From Zobellia uliginosa (GTDB lineage Bacteria > Bacteroidota > Bacteroidia > Flavobacteriales > Flavobacteriaceae), in NCBI RefSeq assembly GCF_018860745.1, contig NZ_JAHKPY010000002.1:186001-250000 (forward strand): 64,000 nucleotides of DNA, written 5' to 3'. This document shows, in pieces, positions 27,208 to 36,096 of this stretch. Position numbers and translations under genes: made by a program. Below the pieces are notes generated by a model. It worked only from the letters and a program-made list of their open reading frames with translations, was not told the DNA's origin and ran no database searches. Within the stretch, counting starts at the first letter, position 1, and each line of letters begins with the position of its first letter.

Positions 27208-28635
27208 TTAAGGTTTAACTGTCACAACAATCCGCTTATAGCTGCATAGTGCAGGAGTTCCTTTATCGGTCACTTTAAGTATCACATGAAAACTTGTTTC
27301 TTCTTTTACTCTTGGGGCATTTATATGAGCTAAATGTGCATTTTGTGTACCTTCAATTTCAATAGGATTTTTATAAGTGCCTGCTTCCGGATAATCAAAC
27401 CAAAAAAAACTTAAGTGATCCCCATCCGGATCATAACTGTCAAAAGCATCCAAAGTGAGTTTTTCACCTGATGCAACGGTTAATTGAGCTTTGTGTTTCA
27501 AAAGGATAACCGGAGCATGATTTGCTTCGGAATAACGTTTCGTACACCAATCCATACGAGCGGCAAAGTCATTCTGAAAATCATCTCTCCAACGCCAGAG
27601 AGATACTTTATCGCCTTTGAACGCAGTGGTGTCTAATCTTACTGATCTACCATAATCATTTGCTAAATACGGACTGTATTTATCCTCGGCATTTGTCCAT
27701 ATTTTTCTCCTTTCAACTTCAAATGGAACACCGGAGTTTCCTTTTTTTCGACCGGAAAAGAAAGGTTTGTAAAATTCATACCTACCGCCCCATCCACCCC
27801 AGTTAGGATGTTCTGGAAAATTCAATCCGTTTGGTATGAGGGATAAAAATGCAGGAGTATCGCCTTCAATGCCCCATGCTACATCCGGATATGATGTACC
27901 TAGCGGTCCATGGGCTTGTTGAATATTTTCTGCAATCCAAGAATTACTAATTTTTGAATTGTCTATATTTTCAATAATGGTCATCATACCATTCCACGTG
28001 GCGTTGCTATAATCGTCACCAGGGCTCACAACATAAAAAAGATCGGGAAAATTGTTTCTTATCCAAATACCACTATCATCCTGATCGGAAATGGCGTAAA
28101 CGCGTAATTTAGAAATAAGCAGCTTTTGTTCATCTTCTGTTTTTGTATTCCTGATTTTAAACAAAGCTTGAGCCAATGTGTTGGAACCACCCCATACGGA
28201 AATCCATAATGGGCGTTCATCTTCTTCCTCAAGCGTATCAATAATTAATTTTGAACCTTTGGAATCTTGCCCTTCCCCAACTCCGAGCATACCATAAACG
28301 GGCAGACCCATTTCTACTACATCAGCTAGGCTTTGAGCATCGGGAAATTGGGAGTTATGAAGCTTTAAGTTTGGCTGCACTTCTGCATAAGCATTGAGTA
28401 TTTTATGAATAGATTCTGGGTGAACGGAATCTTTAAGCCAACAAGAAGTAGTTGCTACAATACCCTTAATATCAATCTCATTGGAATATAGGAGTAGGCG
28501 CACTAATGATTGCGTATCATCAGGGTCTGCTTCTATATCCGTCAATATAATTGCTCTGTTTTTTTGAAAAATTTCTTGTGCAGAAAGAAAGCTGCCATTC
28601 AATAAAAGAAACAAGAAAAAAAATAATTTTTTCAT
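27208..28635 (-). CDS. DUF1593 nucleoside-hydrolase-like secreted protein
   Basis: 475 residues with a signal peptide (1-19). Residues about 25-330 carry the nucleoside-hydrolase-like DUF1593 domain: RAIILTDIEADPDDTQSLVRLLLYSNEIDIKG has the Asp cluster that binds calcium in inosine-uridine hydrolases. A C-terminal Ig-like domain (about 390-475) includes LDAFDSYDPDGDHLSFFWFDYPEAG. It probably hydrolyses an N- or O-glycosidic bond of a periplasmic substrate, not identified. It faces the fucose operon tail to tail with a 28-bp gap. Confidence 0.7.
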   Translation of the reverse strand: MKKLFFFLFLLLNGSFLSAQEIFQKNRAIILTDIEADPDDTQSLVRLLLYSNEIDIKGIVATTSCWLKDSVHPESIHKILNAYAEVQPNLKLHNSQFPDAQSLADVVEMGLPVYGMLGVGEGQDSKGSKLIIDTLEEEDERPLWISVWGGSNTLAQALFKIRNTKTEDEQKLLISKLRVYAISDQDDSGIWIRNNFPDLFYVVSPGDDYSNATWNGMMTIIENIDNSKISNSWIAENIQQAHGPLGTSYPDVAWGIEGDTPAFLSLIPNGLNFPEHPNWGGWGGRYEFYKPFFSGRKKGNSGVPFEVERRKIWTNAEDKYSPYLANDYGRSVRLDTTAFKGDKVSLWRWRDDFQNDFAARMDWCTKRYSEANHAPVILLKHKAQLTVASGEKLTLDAFDSYDPDGDHLSFFWFDYPEAGTYKNPIEIEGTQNAHLAHINAPRVKEETSFHVILKVTDKGTPALCSYKRIVVTVKP

Positions 28636-28690
28636 AATGGTAATAGGTTAGTGTAATTGGCGATTTTAGAAAAAAGCGATTATTGTTTGC

Positions 28691-29119
28691 TTAAATCCCT
28701 AGGGTAGGCAGGTGTTTTACTTTGTGGTAAGTTAATGCAGCTTTAATACAATAGGTAAGCTCTTCGGCAGGAATTTTACTATCCAGTTTAAAAACTATAG
28801 CTCTCTTTCCTTCAAACTCAAAGGTATCCTTAAAGACCGTTTTAAAAGTTTCAACTAGTCTACTTGTGCATTTAAAATAGAGTGCATATTGGTTTGGAGA
28901 CTTTGCTTTCCAATCCATTCTTATGGTACTTCCTATTTTAGTAAGGTAACTGGGTTCTCCCCATTTTAAGGTTTCCTCTAACTGGGAAATACTTTCAATG
29001 TTCTTGGCTGTTTCTAAAACCAAATCCCGTAATGCTAACATTTGGTTGCGCACGGAATCCGGGTACCTATTGAAAACCGCCTCTACTTCTGGATTTATCT
29101 TTAGCTTTAAATCTTCCAT
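28691..29119 (-). CDS. DUF1801 (YdhG-like) protein
   Basis: 142 residues, cytoplasmic. The pattern VFNRYPDSVRNQMLALRDLVLETA...EETLKWGEPSYL is that of DUF1801. The fold is known from structures in this family but its biochemical role is not established. It stands alone on the minus strand, 55 bp upstream of the start of the DUF1593 gene. Confidence 0.65.
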   Translation of the reverse strand: MEDLKLKINPEVEAVFNRYPDSVRNQMLALRDLVLETAKNIESISQLEETLKWGEPSYLTKIGSTIRMDWKAKSPNQYALYFKCTSRLVETFKTVFKDTFEFEGKRAIVFKLDSKIPAEELTYCIKAALTYHKVKHLPTLGI

Positions 29120-29260
29120 GGGTTCTGGAGTTAATAACGATGTTCATATAGCTGCGAAGGCTAAAAATAGCGATTACCGTCCGAATAGAAATGGATATGG
29201 AGAACTAAAACAAAAGATTTACAAGTGATAAAATGTATTTAAAAGGACTAATTTAGAACC

Positions 29261-29896
29261 CTATTTTTCTTTTCTAAAGATTAGGTCTTGCTCTTCCATA
29301 GCACCAACCACCAACTGTATATAGTCATCTACAGCTTTTTCAATATTCTTGGGGTCTGTTATATCTATACTGCCTCTCCAAATCATAGAACGGTCTTTAC
29401 CGGCGCAGATACAATAGAGCGTAGTTTCTGCATGGTATAGGTTAAAATCGTCGTAGTAAGTGTCATCGTAATAAATATCCTGATTTTCCAGATAATCTTC
29501 ATTGAACCCACCTTTGTAATTATCCAATTTGGATATGGCATCCAAAAAGCTTTCACGGTTTTCAGAACCTGTGATTTTAGTAAATAAAATGGCATCAAAC
29601 CCCTTATCTAAGAGGCTTTCTTCTACGGCATCTAGTTCTTTCTCGGTTTTTCTGGAATCCGTAAATGAAACATCAAAAACATCTAGACTCTGCATGGACT
29701 CCACATTTCTTTTAGTAAATTCTTTCTGCAGTTTAGACTCAAAGCTTTCCCTTGCCTCTTGGTTTTGGGTCATGCCAACAATAAGTACTTTCTGGGCATC
29801 GAATAAAACAATATCAGGATTTTTCCAATTCTCTACCAAACTGGTTGAAGAGCAACCAAATGCAAGGAATACGCATAATACCAAGAATTTTTTCAT
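29261..29896 (-). CDS. Lipoprotein of unknown function
   Basis: 211 residues. The signal ends LAFGCSS, so the protein is lipidated at Cys15. The mature part begins with TSLVENWKNPD, then a beta-alpha pattern (KVLIVGMTQNQEARESFESKLQKEFTKRNV) like the DUF4136 or GNA1162-type periplasmic lipoproteins. I do not recognise a function. A TGA-N6-TCA palindrome lies about 110 bp upstream. Confidence 0.55.
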   Translation of the reverse strand: MKKFLVLCVFLAFGCSSTSLVENWKNPDIVLFDAQKVLIVGMTQNQEARESFESKLQKEFTKRNVESMQSLDVFDVSFTDSRKTEKELDAVEESLLDKGFDAILFTKITGSENRESFLDAISKLDNYKGGFNEDYLENQDIYYDDTYYDDFNLYHAETTLYCICAGKDRSMIWRGSIDITDPKNIEKAVDDYIQLVVGAMEEQDLIFRKEK

Positions 29897-29999
29897 AACC
29901 TTTTTTTCTTCAATTATTCAACTCTTAATACAGTTTTACATTGAACGAGTGGCGCATAAGAGTTAATTGCAAGATAATGGTTATAGGAGCAGTTTTTGA

Positions 30000-30011
30000 T
30001 GATTATTGTCA
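30000..30011. promoter_or_regulatory. TGATTATTGTCA palindrome (TGA-N6-TCA)
   Basis: Has the symmetrical core of CRP/FNR-family sites. It lies in the intergenic region about 110 bp upstream of the lipoprotein start at 29896. One of five such sites between 30 and 41 kb. Confidence 0.3.
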
Positions 30012-30046
30012 TTTATTGACGCATCAAAGATAAATCGAAACCGGTT

Positions 30047-30478
30047 TTAGGGTTTTCTTTTTTTCAATACGGTACCTGCATAATTGAATATGTCAGATTT
30101 TAAGGCACCAAATTCTTTAACGTATGTTTTTACCTTATTTTGTAAACTTGCATGAAGTTTGTAAAAATTCTCATCGCATTTACTGGCGCTGCATTCCAAA
30201 ATACCCGCCAACATTTGTTGATGTTCCCGTATTTTAGCAAGGGTTTCTTTTTTGGCATTTCTAACTTTCCGTAAGCGTCTTTTGTGATTTTCTAACCATT
30301 CAAAAAGGGCAGGAGTATCCGGTTCAAATACATAAGAGTCCAATAACCTTTCTAGGAAAACAACTTCATTGTCTAAAAAACGAAGATTTGATTTCCATTG
30401 CTGAATCTCTTTGTAAAGCTCACTTTCTTTTTTTCGCCTTGTCCAGCTTAAATTTTCTATTTTAAATTTTTTCACCAT
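30047..30478 (-). CDS. Coiled-coil cytoplasmic protein, unknown
   Basis: 143 residues, highly charged and mostly helical, with no signal peptide or TM segment. Heptad-like stretches cover about 15-60 and 60-95 (FLDNEVVFLERLLDSY, KRRLRKVRNAKKETLAKIREHQQML). One Cys pair occurs in ECSASKC. I do not recognise the family. A palindrome typical of CRP/FNR sites is centred 55 bp upstream of its start, which places it with the stress genes. Confidence 0.5.
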   Translation of the reverse strand: MVKKFKIENLSWTRRKKESELYKEIQQWKSNLRFLDNEVVFLERLLDSYVFEPDTPALFEWLENHKRRLRKVRNAKKETLAKIREHQQMLAGILECSASKCDENFYKLHASLQNKVKTYVKEFGALKSDIFNYAGTVLKKRKP

Positions 30479-30527
30479 TATTCCTGATATATTTCCTAAA
30501 ATTAAAACCTACGGAGACCTTAGACAA

Positions 30528-30539
30528 TGACCTGTGTCA
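30528..30539. promoter_or_regulatory. TGACCTGTGTCA palindrome
   Basis: TGAC-CTGT-GTCA, overlapped by a second perfect repeat ACCTG-TGT-CAGGT. Its centre is 55 bp from the start codon at 30478, the same distance as at the thioredoxin gene. Candidate site for a CRP/FNR-type activator. Confidence 0.45.
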
Positions 30540-30549
30540 GGTAGATGAA

Positions 30550-31920
30550 TTATAACAAAATTTCTTTGGTCTCGTTTAGTTTTGGAATATGTACCCGCCA
30601 ATTGTAAATGTCTTTAATCTTAACACGGAAAGCATCTAGGGAAGAAGGTTCACCATGAATAAGAAATACTTCTTCGGGTACGTTTTTTATATCTTTCATC
30701 CAATGAAGGAGTTCTTTTTGATCCGCATGACCGGATAAACTTTCTAGGTGATGTATTTTTGATTTTATGGGATAATATTTTCCAAATAGCTTTAGCTCAT
30801 ATGCACCATCTAGAAGCTGTTTTCCCCTTGTGCCTTCTGCTTGGTGCCCTACCATAAGTATGGTGGTAGTAGAACGCCCCATGAACTGTTTTAGATAGGT
30901 AAGTACTCTTCCACCTGTAACCATGCCGCTGCCCGCTATGACAATTTTTGGTCTGGGGTCGTCAATTGTTTTCCAAGTATCCGCATACGAACTTATAATA
31001 TTAAAATGTGTGCACATAGCTTGGTATTCCTTACTGGATAGTTTGTGCCATTCTGGAAAACGTTCAAAAACGTTTAAAACGTTATTGCCCATAGGACTAT
31101 CGATAAAAATTGGAATATTGGGTATTCTATTCTTTTTGAAGAGCTGCCATAATAGGTACATGAGCGACTGTAAACGCTCTACAGCAAAGGAGGGAATAAT
31201 TAGATTTCCTCTCTGGTTAAGGGTTTCTTTTACTAGCCTGACTAAAATTTCTTCTACATCTTCTTCAGGATGTAATTTGTTTCCATAGGTACTTTCAACA
31301 AAAAGATAATCTGCCCATTTAGGGTGCTCTGGGGGCACTAACAACGGGTCATGTTCACGACCTACATCCCCTGAGAAAACAAATAGCTTACCAAAAATTT
31401 CTAATTCAATGAATGTGGCACCAATAATATGGCCGTTATATCTAAACTTAAATCGTATGTTTTCAGAAAGTTTGATCCACTTGTCTTTTTCTTCTGCGGA
31501 AAATAAACTTATAGCCCGCTCTGCTTCTGTAATCGTATAAAATGGTTTGGCGGGAGTGTGTTTGCTATAGCCTTCCTTATTGGCTCGCTCTGCTTCTTCT
31601 TCGTGAATTTTTGCGCTATCTAAAAGTATAATCTGGGTTATGGCCAAAGTTGGGGGCGTACCTATAATTTTTCCGTGAAATCCCTCCATTACCAATCGCG
31701 GAAGATATCCTGTATGGTCTAAATGTCCGTGCGTTAACAGTACCACATCAATTTTTGAGGAATCTATTGGTAATGGTTCCCAGTTCAATTTTCGTAATTC
31801 TTTCAATCCTTGGTACATACCACAATCTACCATGAGATTGAGTTCTGGTGTTTCTAAATAAAATTTAGATCCCGTTACCGTACCCGATGCGCCTAAAAAG
31901 TGAATCTTTACTTTGTTCAT
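30550..31920 (-). CDS. MBL-fold/beta-CASP ribonuclease (RMMBL)
   Basis: 456 residues. The metallo-beta-lactamase motif is LLTHGHLDHTGYLPRL (HxHxDH), a beta-CASP insert covers about 200-370 (VESTYGNKLHPEED, FIDSPMGNNV, SGMVTGGRVL), and the RMMBL end has SLSGHADQKELLHWM and VFLIHGEPSSL. This is the RNase J/CPSF-73-like exonuclease type that degrades or processes RNA with two zinc ions. It is 4 bp after an ATP-cone nuclease-like gene, so the two are co-transcribed. Confidence 0.85.
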   Translation of the reverse strand: MNKVKIHFLGASGTVTGSKFYLETPELNLMVDCGMYQGLKELRKLNWEPLPIDSSKIDVVLLTHGHLDHTGYLPRLVMEGFHGKIIGTPPTLAITQIILLDSAKIHEEEAERANKEGYSKHTPAKPFYTITEAERAISLFSAEEKDKWIKLSENIRFKFRYNGHIIGATFIELEIFGKLFVFSGDVGREHDPLLVPPEHPKWADYLFVESTYGNKLHPEEDVEEILVRLVKETLNQRGNLIIPSFAVERLQSLMYLLWQLFKKNRIPNIPIFIDSPMGNNVLNVFERFPEWHKLSSKEYQAMCTHFNIISSYADTWKTIDDPRPKIVIAGSGMVTGGRVLTYLKQFMGRSTTTILMVGHQAEGTRGKQLLDGAYELKLFGKYYPIKSKIHHLESLSGHADQKELLHWMKDIKNVPEEVFLIHGEPSSLDAFRVKIKDIYNWRVHIPKLNETKEILL

Positions 31921-31924
31921 AGTT

Positions 31925-32764
31925 CTAAGGATTACAGAGTTGTTCTATTTCGCTAAGTATTTTTACCTTACGCGTGTTGGATACGCCCAAATGGTCCAAT
32001 AAAAATTTCTCTTTCCAGAGCTGCCGGCAGAGCACTACATCCCTGTTGAGTAAGAATTTTTTTTCGCGATTGGTTAGAATGGTGGAAACCGTAATGGGAT
32101 AAAGCCCCAGTCTATCTATGCGGTCTTTAATACCATCATTTAATGGATAATCCCAACTTAAAAGATATAAACTGGCACATTTACCGTATTTCAAGGCATC
32201 TGAGGTGAAACGTGTATTGGTTACCACCCAACCGTCACTTAGCGATTTGGTTTCACTTTTCTTGCTTTCCCAATGTGCTTTAACATCATTGTAACGGGAG
32301 TGTATATAGAGCGGTATTTTTACATTACAATTGCGTCCTTCCTCGCTATGAAACTTACATTCGATAATGGTAACAAGGTTGTTTTTTTCGGCTATCACAT
32401 CAATTTCATGTGTAACACAATTCCCGTTCAATATAACATCTACTTGGGTTTCAAAGCCGGAGTAGGTCAATAATGCTCCTATAAAACGTTCAAAAGGAAA
32501 GCCTGTTGGACCCAACTCATAAATGGCTTTTTTCAATTTGTATTTAGATGCAAAGACCGATTTCTTTTTTTTCAACAAAGCAAACGCCCTGTTGTAAATT
32601 TCATTGGTAGATATGCCTTCATAAAGTTCATCGCGTACTTGATCGACAATATGCTCAACCAACTCATGATTTGCCCCAGTATGTTTTAGGGAGTTGCGAA
32701 GCTTATCCATAGAAAAATGGGCTTTTACACCTGATGATTTTATTATATCGATTTCCTTTTTCAT
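31925..32764 (-). CDS. ATP-cone plus Mrr-type nuclease-fold protein
   Basis: 279 residues. Residues about 1-90 form an ATP-cone (IIKSSGVKAHFSMDKLRNSLKHTGA), the nucleotide-sensing domain of ribonucleotide reductases and NrdR. Residues about 100-210 carry a restriction-endonuclease-like core with D and ECK in HEIDVIAEKNNLVTIIECKFH. The fusion would let ATP or dATP level control a DNA- or RNA-acting nuclease (inference). No methylase or specificity gene lies nearby, so it is not an ordinary restriction system. It overlaps no gene and sits 4 bp before the RNase. Confidence 0.7.
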   Translation of the reverse strand: MKKEIDIIKSSGVKAHFSMDKLRNSLKHTGANHELVEHIVDQVRDELYEGISTNEIYNRAFALLKKKKSVFASKYKLKKAIYELGPTGFPFERFIGALLTYSGFETQVDVILNGNCVTHEIDVIAEKNNLVTIIECKFHSEEGRNCNVKIPLYIHSRYNDVKAHWESKKSETKSLSDGWVVTNTRFTSDALKYGKCASLYLLSWDYPLNDGIKDRIDRLGLYPITVSTILTNREKKFLLNRDVVLCRQLWKEKFLLDHLGVSNTRKVKILSEIEQLCNP

Positions 32765-32797
32765 AAGTTGAGTTATTAAAGGGGGATGAAATCTATT

Positions 32798-33703
32798 TTA
32801 CACTGAGCTCTTTACCTGAACATTTACGTCTGGAATTTTTAGTAATTGTAGCGTAGTAGAGGCTAACACAACTTTGCCGTTAGAGGCGAATATTGATTGT
32901 TGAATACGCTCAAAAAGTTGATTCTTTGTAATGCGTCGTCGTTTATAATCCGTTATATACCTTAGGTTAATTTCAATCCAATTATCGGTAATTTTTAGTG
33001 CTACGGTTGGTTCTAGAGTAGCGTCTTCAATATAATAATGGGCGACCATTTCTTTCCATTTTGTCAATGAGTTTTTGGTGTATTCAGAAAGTAGATCTGT
33101 GGCATCATCCAATATAATTTTTTTCGCTAATGCAATATTAGACTCATAGGTAATCATAATATTTAGCTCATCCCATAGAAAGGGAAAATCCATGGAGTAG
33201 TTTTTAATGGGACCTTTAAAAACAAAAGAATTACTGATTTTTACAATTCGCCCAGAATAGTTATCGCTACTTACCCATTCTCCCAATTCCATAAGGGTCG
33301 TGTAAATACTATCAATATCAATTACATCGCCTTTTATACCGTTAATCTCAATTCTATCACCAGGTTTATATACACGGACAAAAAAGATGTAAAATGAGCC
33401 TGTTATACTTAAAATGAGCTCTTGTAACGTAAAGGTAATTCCTGCGGTAAATAGGCCAATAATGATTGTATAGTCCGCTATACTTTTTACGGTAAAAGAA
33501 ATCAATATTAAAAAGAAAATCAAAAAGTAACCTACCAGCTCAACACCCTTTTGGGCCTTGTACCTAATGGTTACATCACTAATACGTTTTTTAAGCAGCT
33601 TCCTTAGAAAGCCAATGGAGAAAACAATAAAGATAATCCATAACAAAAGTTTTAAAACCTTTGCGGCTAGTGGGTCCTTTAGAAAATTGAGTAGTGCGTC
33701 CAT
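32798..33703 (-). CDS. MscS-family mechanosensitive channel
   Basis: 301 residues with three to four TM helices (about 15-35, 55-75 and 78-110), then the MscS beta domain with RVYKPGDRIEINGIKGDVIDIDSIYTTLMEL, and an alpha-beta C-terminal domain. The pore helix is rich in small residues (GLFTAGITFTLQELILSITGSFYIFF). It releases solutes on membrane tension. It is followed after 33 bp by the ATP-cone gene. Confidence 0.82.
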   Translation of the reverse strand: MDALLNFLKDPLAAKVLKLLLWIIFIVFSIGFLRKLLKKRISDVTIRYKAQKGVELVGYFLIFFLILISFTVKSIADYTIIIGLFTAGITFTLQELILSITGSFYIFFVRVYKPGDRIEINGIKGDVIDIDSIYTTLMELGEWVSSDNYSGRIVKISNSFVFKGPIKNYSMDFPFLWDELNIMITYESNIALAKKIILDDATDLLSEYTKNSLTKWKEMVAHYYIEDATLEPTVALKITDNWIEINLRYITDYKRRRITKNQLFERIQQSIFASNGKVVLASTTLQLLKIPDVNVQVKSSV

Positions 33704-33844
33704 GAATGTTTTTTATAAAACTTATACGGAGATATTGAGAAGCTTTTTATTATAGAAAGACCACGGTTGAGATATTAAAAAAATAGTGGTTCTGTAAGTA
33801 TTCTTCTTTACCCAAGTTCCAATTTAATTCATTGTTAGGTTCTT

Positions 33845-34684
33845 TTAATGCAATGCCAAAATAGGAACGGTAGCATCATAACCTATTTCTTTTACTAAGG
33901 GTCTGGAAAAAATACTTTCAAAGAAAAAGTGTCTATGGTTAATAAAAGCAATCATATCACTATCTCTACTTTCCACAAAAGAAGTTATTCCATCTGCTAC
34001 ATCTTTTTCGGTCAGGGTATGAAAACTGTGGGCAACTTCATCTAAAATATCTCTTAGTAATTGTTTGTTTTCTTCTTGCTCAGGTTTTAGAAATGGTTTT
34101 TTTGAAATATGAAGTACCCTAATGGTTGCTTCATGCATTTTTGCAATTTCAATGAGGTATCTTAACTCCCTTCTTTTAAAGACCGATTTAAAATCTGTTG
34201 GGAAAACAATTTCTTTTGGAGAAGTGAAACGTACCTCCTTAGGCACCGCTAAAACAGGACATTCAGAGACAATTTCCATAGTTTTTACCGTATTGCTACC
34301 AAAAATAACGCCTTTTGCACCAGAAGCACCCTTGGTTCCCATTACCACTAAATCAATATCCTTATTAGTGATTGTCTGTTTTAATGCAGCAGATAAAAAG
34401 GTGTAAGTAGGTATGGTGTGATAGATATGTTTTGGGTTGTCATGATGTAGCGCAAGCATATCTAATAATTTTACGAAATTTTCTTCTGATTTGGCTTTTG
34501 CAACCTCAAACTCCGCGCTGCCCGGTTCGGGTATAATGAGCGTATCAGTAGTGTAGTTTTCTAGCTTAAAAACATTCAAAAAATAAAATTCGCAATTTAG
34601 TTTTGCGTACAGGTCAAGTGCATATCGCACTGCATTGAGCGCATTCTTGGAAAAATCTGTGGGCACCAATATTCTTTTGTACAT
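33845..34684 (-). CDS. Universal stress protein, two Usp domains
   Basis: 279 residues. Domain 1 (1-148) begins MYKRILVPTDFSKNALNAVRYALDLY and has the ATP-binding motif GTKGASGAKGVIFGSNTVKTME (G-x2-G-x9-G-S/T). Domain 2 (about 155-279) begins EIVFPTDFKSVFKRRELRYL and lacks the glycine motif. Tandem Usp proteins act in energy limitation and hypoxia responses. A palindrome TGATTATAATCA is centred 62 bp upstream. The paralogue is the next gene upstream on the same strand. Confidence 0.85.
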   Translation of the reverse strand: MYKRILVPTDFSKNALNAVRYALDLYAKLNCEFYFLNVFKLENYTTDTLIIPEPGSAEFEVAKAKSEENFVKLLDMLALHHDNPKHIYHTIPTYTFLSAALKQTITNKDIDLVVMGTKGASGAKGVIFGSNTVKTMEIVSECPVLAVPKEVRFTSPKEIVFPTDFKSVFKRRELRYLIEIAKMHEATIRVLHISKKPFLKPEQEENKQLLRDILDEVAHSFHTLTEKDVADGITSFVESRDSDMIAFINHRHFFFESIFSRPLVKEIGYDATVPILALH

Positions 34685-34740
34685 GATATTACTACTTAAG
34701 TTGTTTTCGTAAAATTAAATCGTATGTACGTTATTCCCTA

Positions 34741-34752
34741 TGATTATAATCA
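34741..34752. promoter_or_regulatory. TGATTATAATCA palindrome
   Basis: Perfect palindrome TGAT-TATA-ATCA, centred 62 bp upstream of the Usp start at 34684 and overlapping the stop codon of the upstream Usp gene. It matches the TGA-N6-TCA core seen at other genes of this island. Confidence 0.4.
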
Positions 34753-35598
34753 GCCTTTAAAAGGTAATATTAGAAAAGGAATACTAGAGTACATGCTTAC
34801 ATTTTTTACCACTGGTTCGTTCATAATGCGCTCAAAAAAATTGTGTTTGTAATGTACCATGGCAAACAGGTCTATGGCTGAGTTATTCAAAAAATCATCT
34901 ATAACCGTTGCTTTATCTGCAAAGGCCTGTTCCCAGTGAAAACTATGAGGTGTGTTTTTAAGGCAAAGCTCCAGCATTTCTCTGTGAGATTCTTGTTCTT
35001 TACTCAAATCTTCCTCTTCGTTAATATGCATGACCTTAACTTTGGCGCCCAGTAGATTAGCAAGAAACAAAAGTGGTGCAGTGGTTTTTTTTGTGCATCC
35101 CTTCTTATAATCCGTTACAAAAGCAATGTCTTTTGGTTTCTGAAATTCAAGCTGCTTAGGAATGGTCAGAACAGGGCATTGGGTTATGGTATTTGCCACT
35201 CGTATGGTATTACTTCCGAAGAAAATTTCTTTTGCTCCCGTATAGCCTTTACTGCCCATAACTACTAAATCAATCTCAAAGGCGTTGAGCATCTGGTGTA
35301 TGGTTTTTACCAAATTACCCTTCTTTGAAATGGTCTCGAACTTGTGTAGGGAATTCTCATTATCCAATATAATTCTATGTTCCAGAGACTTCATTTTTTC
35401 ATTGGATGTGGTAGCTAGTTCATCAAGAAGTTTTTTACCTACTAAGAACTCGTTAGCCCCATCAACAGGACTAAGGTTGTCATAGACATTTAGTAGATAA
35501 AAGGTGCATTTAGTTGATACTAATAAGCGGGTAGCATAAAATAAAGCACAATATGCATTGTTGGAAAAGTCCGTAGCAACCAATATATTTTTCATCAT
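34750..35598 (-). CDS. Universal stress protein, two Usp domains
   Basis: 282 residues, paralogue of the neighbouring Usp. Domain 1 begins MMKNILVATDFSNNAYCALFYATRLL and has GSKGYTGAKEIFFGSNTIRVAN as nucleotide-binding loop. Domain 2 begins DIAFVTDYKKGCTKKTTAPLLFLANLLGAKV and lacks it. The ends of the two Usp proteins are similar (HYKHNFFERIMNEPVVK versus HRHFFFESIFSRPLVK), showing tandem duplication. It is divergent from thioredoxin. Confidence 0.85.
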   Translation of the reverse strand: MMKNILVATDFSNNAYCALFYATRLLVSTKCTFYLLNVYDNLSPVDGANEFLVGKKLLDELATTSNEKMKSLEHRIILDNENSLHKFETISKKGNLVKTIHQMLNAFEIDLVVMGSKGYTGAKEIFFGSNTIRVANTITQCPVLTIPKQLEFQKPKDIAFVTDYKKGCTKKTTAPLLFLANLLGAKVKVMHINEEEDLSKEQESHREMLELCLKNTPHSFHWEQAFADKATVIDDFLNNSAIDLFAMVHYKHNFFERIMNEPVVKNVSMYSSIPFLILPFKG

Positions 35599-35638
35599 TG
35601 TTATTTTTATAGTTGACCAGTTCCTGTAAATATTGATA

Positions 35639-35658
35639 TTACATGAACGCCTATGTAA
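35639..35658. promoter_or_regulatory. Inverted repeat TTACAT-N8-ATGTAA
   Basis: A perfect 6-bp inverted repeat centred about 50 bp upstream of the Usp start at 35598. It shares the TTACATGA half with the site at 40657-40676 but has a shorter spacer, so it may be a different or degenerate site. Confidence 0.25.
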
Positions 35659-35704
35659 TTTTAGATTCTTACATAAAACTAATTGAGAATAATATAAAAA
35701 ACCA

Positions 35705-35716
35705 TGACATTCGTCA
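35705..35716. promoter_or_regulatory. TGACATTCGTCA palindrome
   Basis: TGAC-ATTC-GTCA, the same outer bases and spacing as the site at 30528. Its centre lies 55 bp upstream of the chosen thioredoxin start (35766) and about 112 bp from the divergent Usp start. Confidence 0.45.
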
Positions 35717-35765
35717 GTTTTGGCAACGTCAATTTTTAGTACTTTTAAAAATCAAATTAATAGAA

Positions 35766-36065
35766 ATGAAAAGTAGTTTTAGCGAGATTATAAAATCTGA
35801 CACACCGGTGCTTGTAGATTTTTTTGCAGATTGGTGTGGTCCTTGTAAAATGTTGGCACCTATTTTAAAACAGGTTAAAGATGAGTTGGGGGAAGGTGTT
35901 AAGATTGTAAAAATTGATGTAGATAAGAACCAGCCGCTAGCGGGCACGTATAATGTGCGTGGTGTACCCACAATGATTTTGTTTAAGAACGGAAAGCAAG
36001 TTTGGAGACAATCGGGTGTTTTACAAAAAAATGATATCGTACAAATTGTAAAGTCGAATTCTTAA
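35766..36065 (+). CDS. trxA: Thioredoxin
   Basis: 99 residues from ATG 35766 with the active site WCGPC in VLVDFFADWCGPCKMLAPIL and the cis-Pro loop VRGVPTMILF. The frame continues upstream to an ATG at 35643, but the additional 41 residues are not thioredoxin-like and contain the candidate palindrome, so the internal ATG is chosen. It reduces protein disulfides in the cytoplasm. It is 31 bp before the haem lipoprotein gene. Confidence 0.9.
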   Translation: MKSSFSEIIKSDTPVLVDFFADWCGPCKMLAPILKQVKDELGEGVKIVKIDVDKNQPLAGTYNVRGVPTMILFKNGKQVWRQSGVLQKNDIVQIVKSNS

Positions 36066-36096
36066 TTCGATTCAATCGTATCCAATCCTACCAAAA

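Noticed and set aside
13043-28635. Complete polysaccharide utilisation locus
   Set aside because: No SusC/SusD pair and no recognised glycoside hydrolase or lyase is in the window; only a sulfatase and catabolic genes are seen.
27208-28635. Cellulose-binding protein
   Set aside because: Some databases use this name for DUF1593 proteins, but the sequence shows a nucleoside-hydrolase-like Asp cluster and an Ig domain, not a cellulose-binding module.
31925-32764. Restriction-modification system
   Set aside because: A nuclease core is present but no methyltransferase or specificity gene is nearby, and an ATP-cone replaces a DNA-recognition domain.
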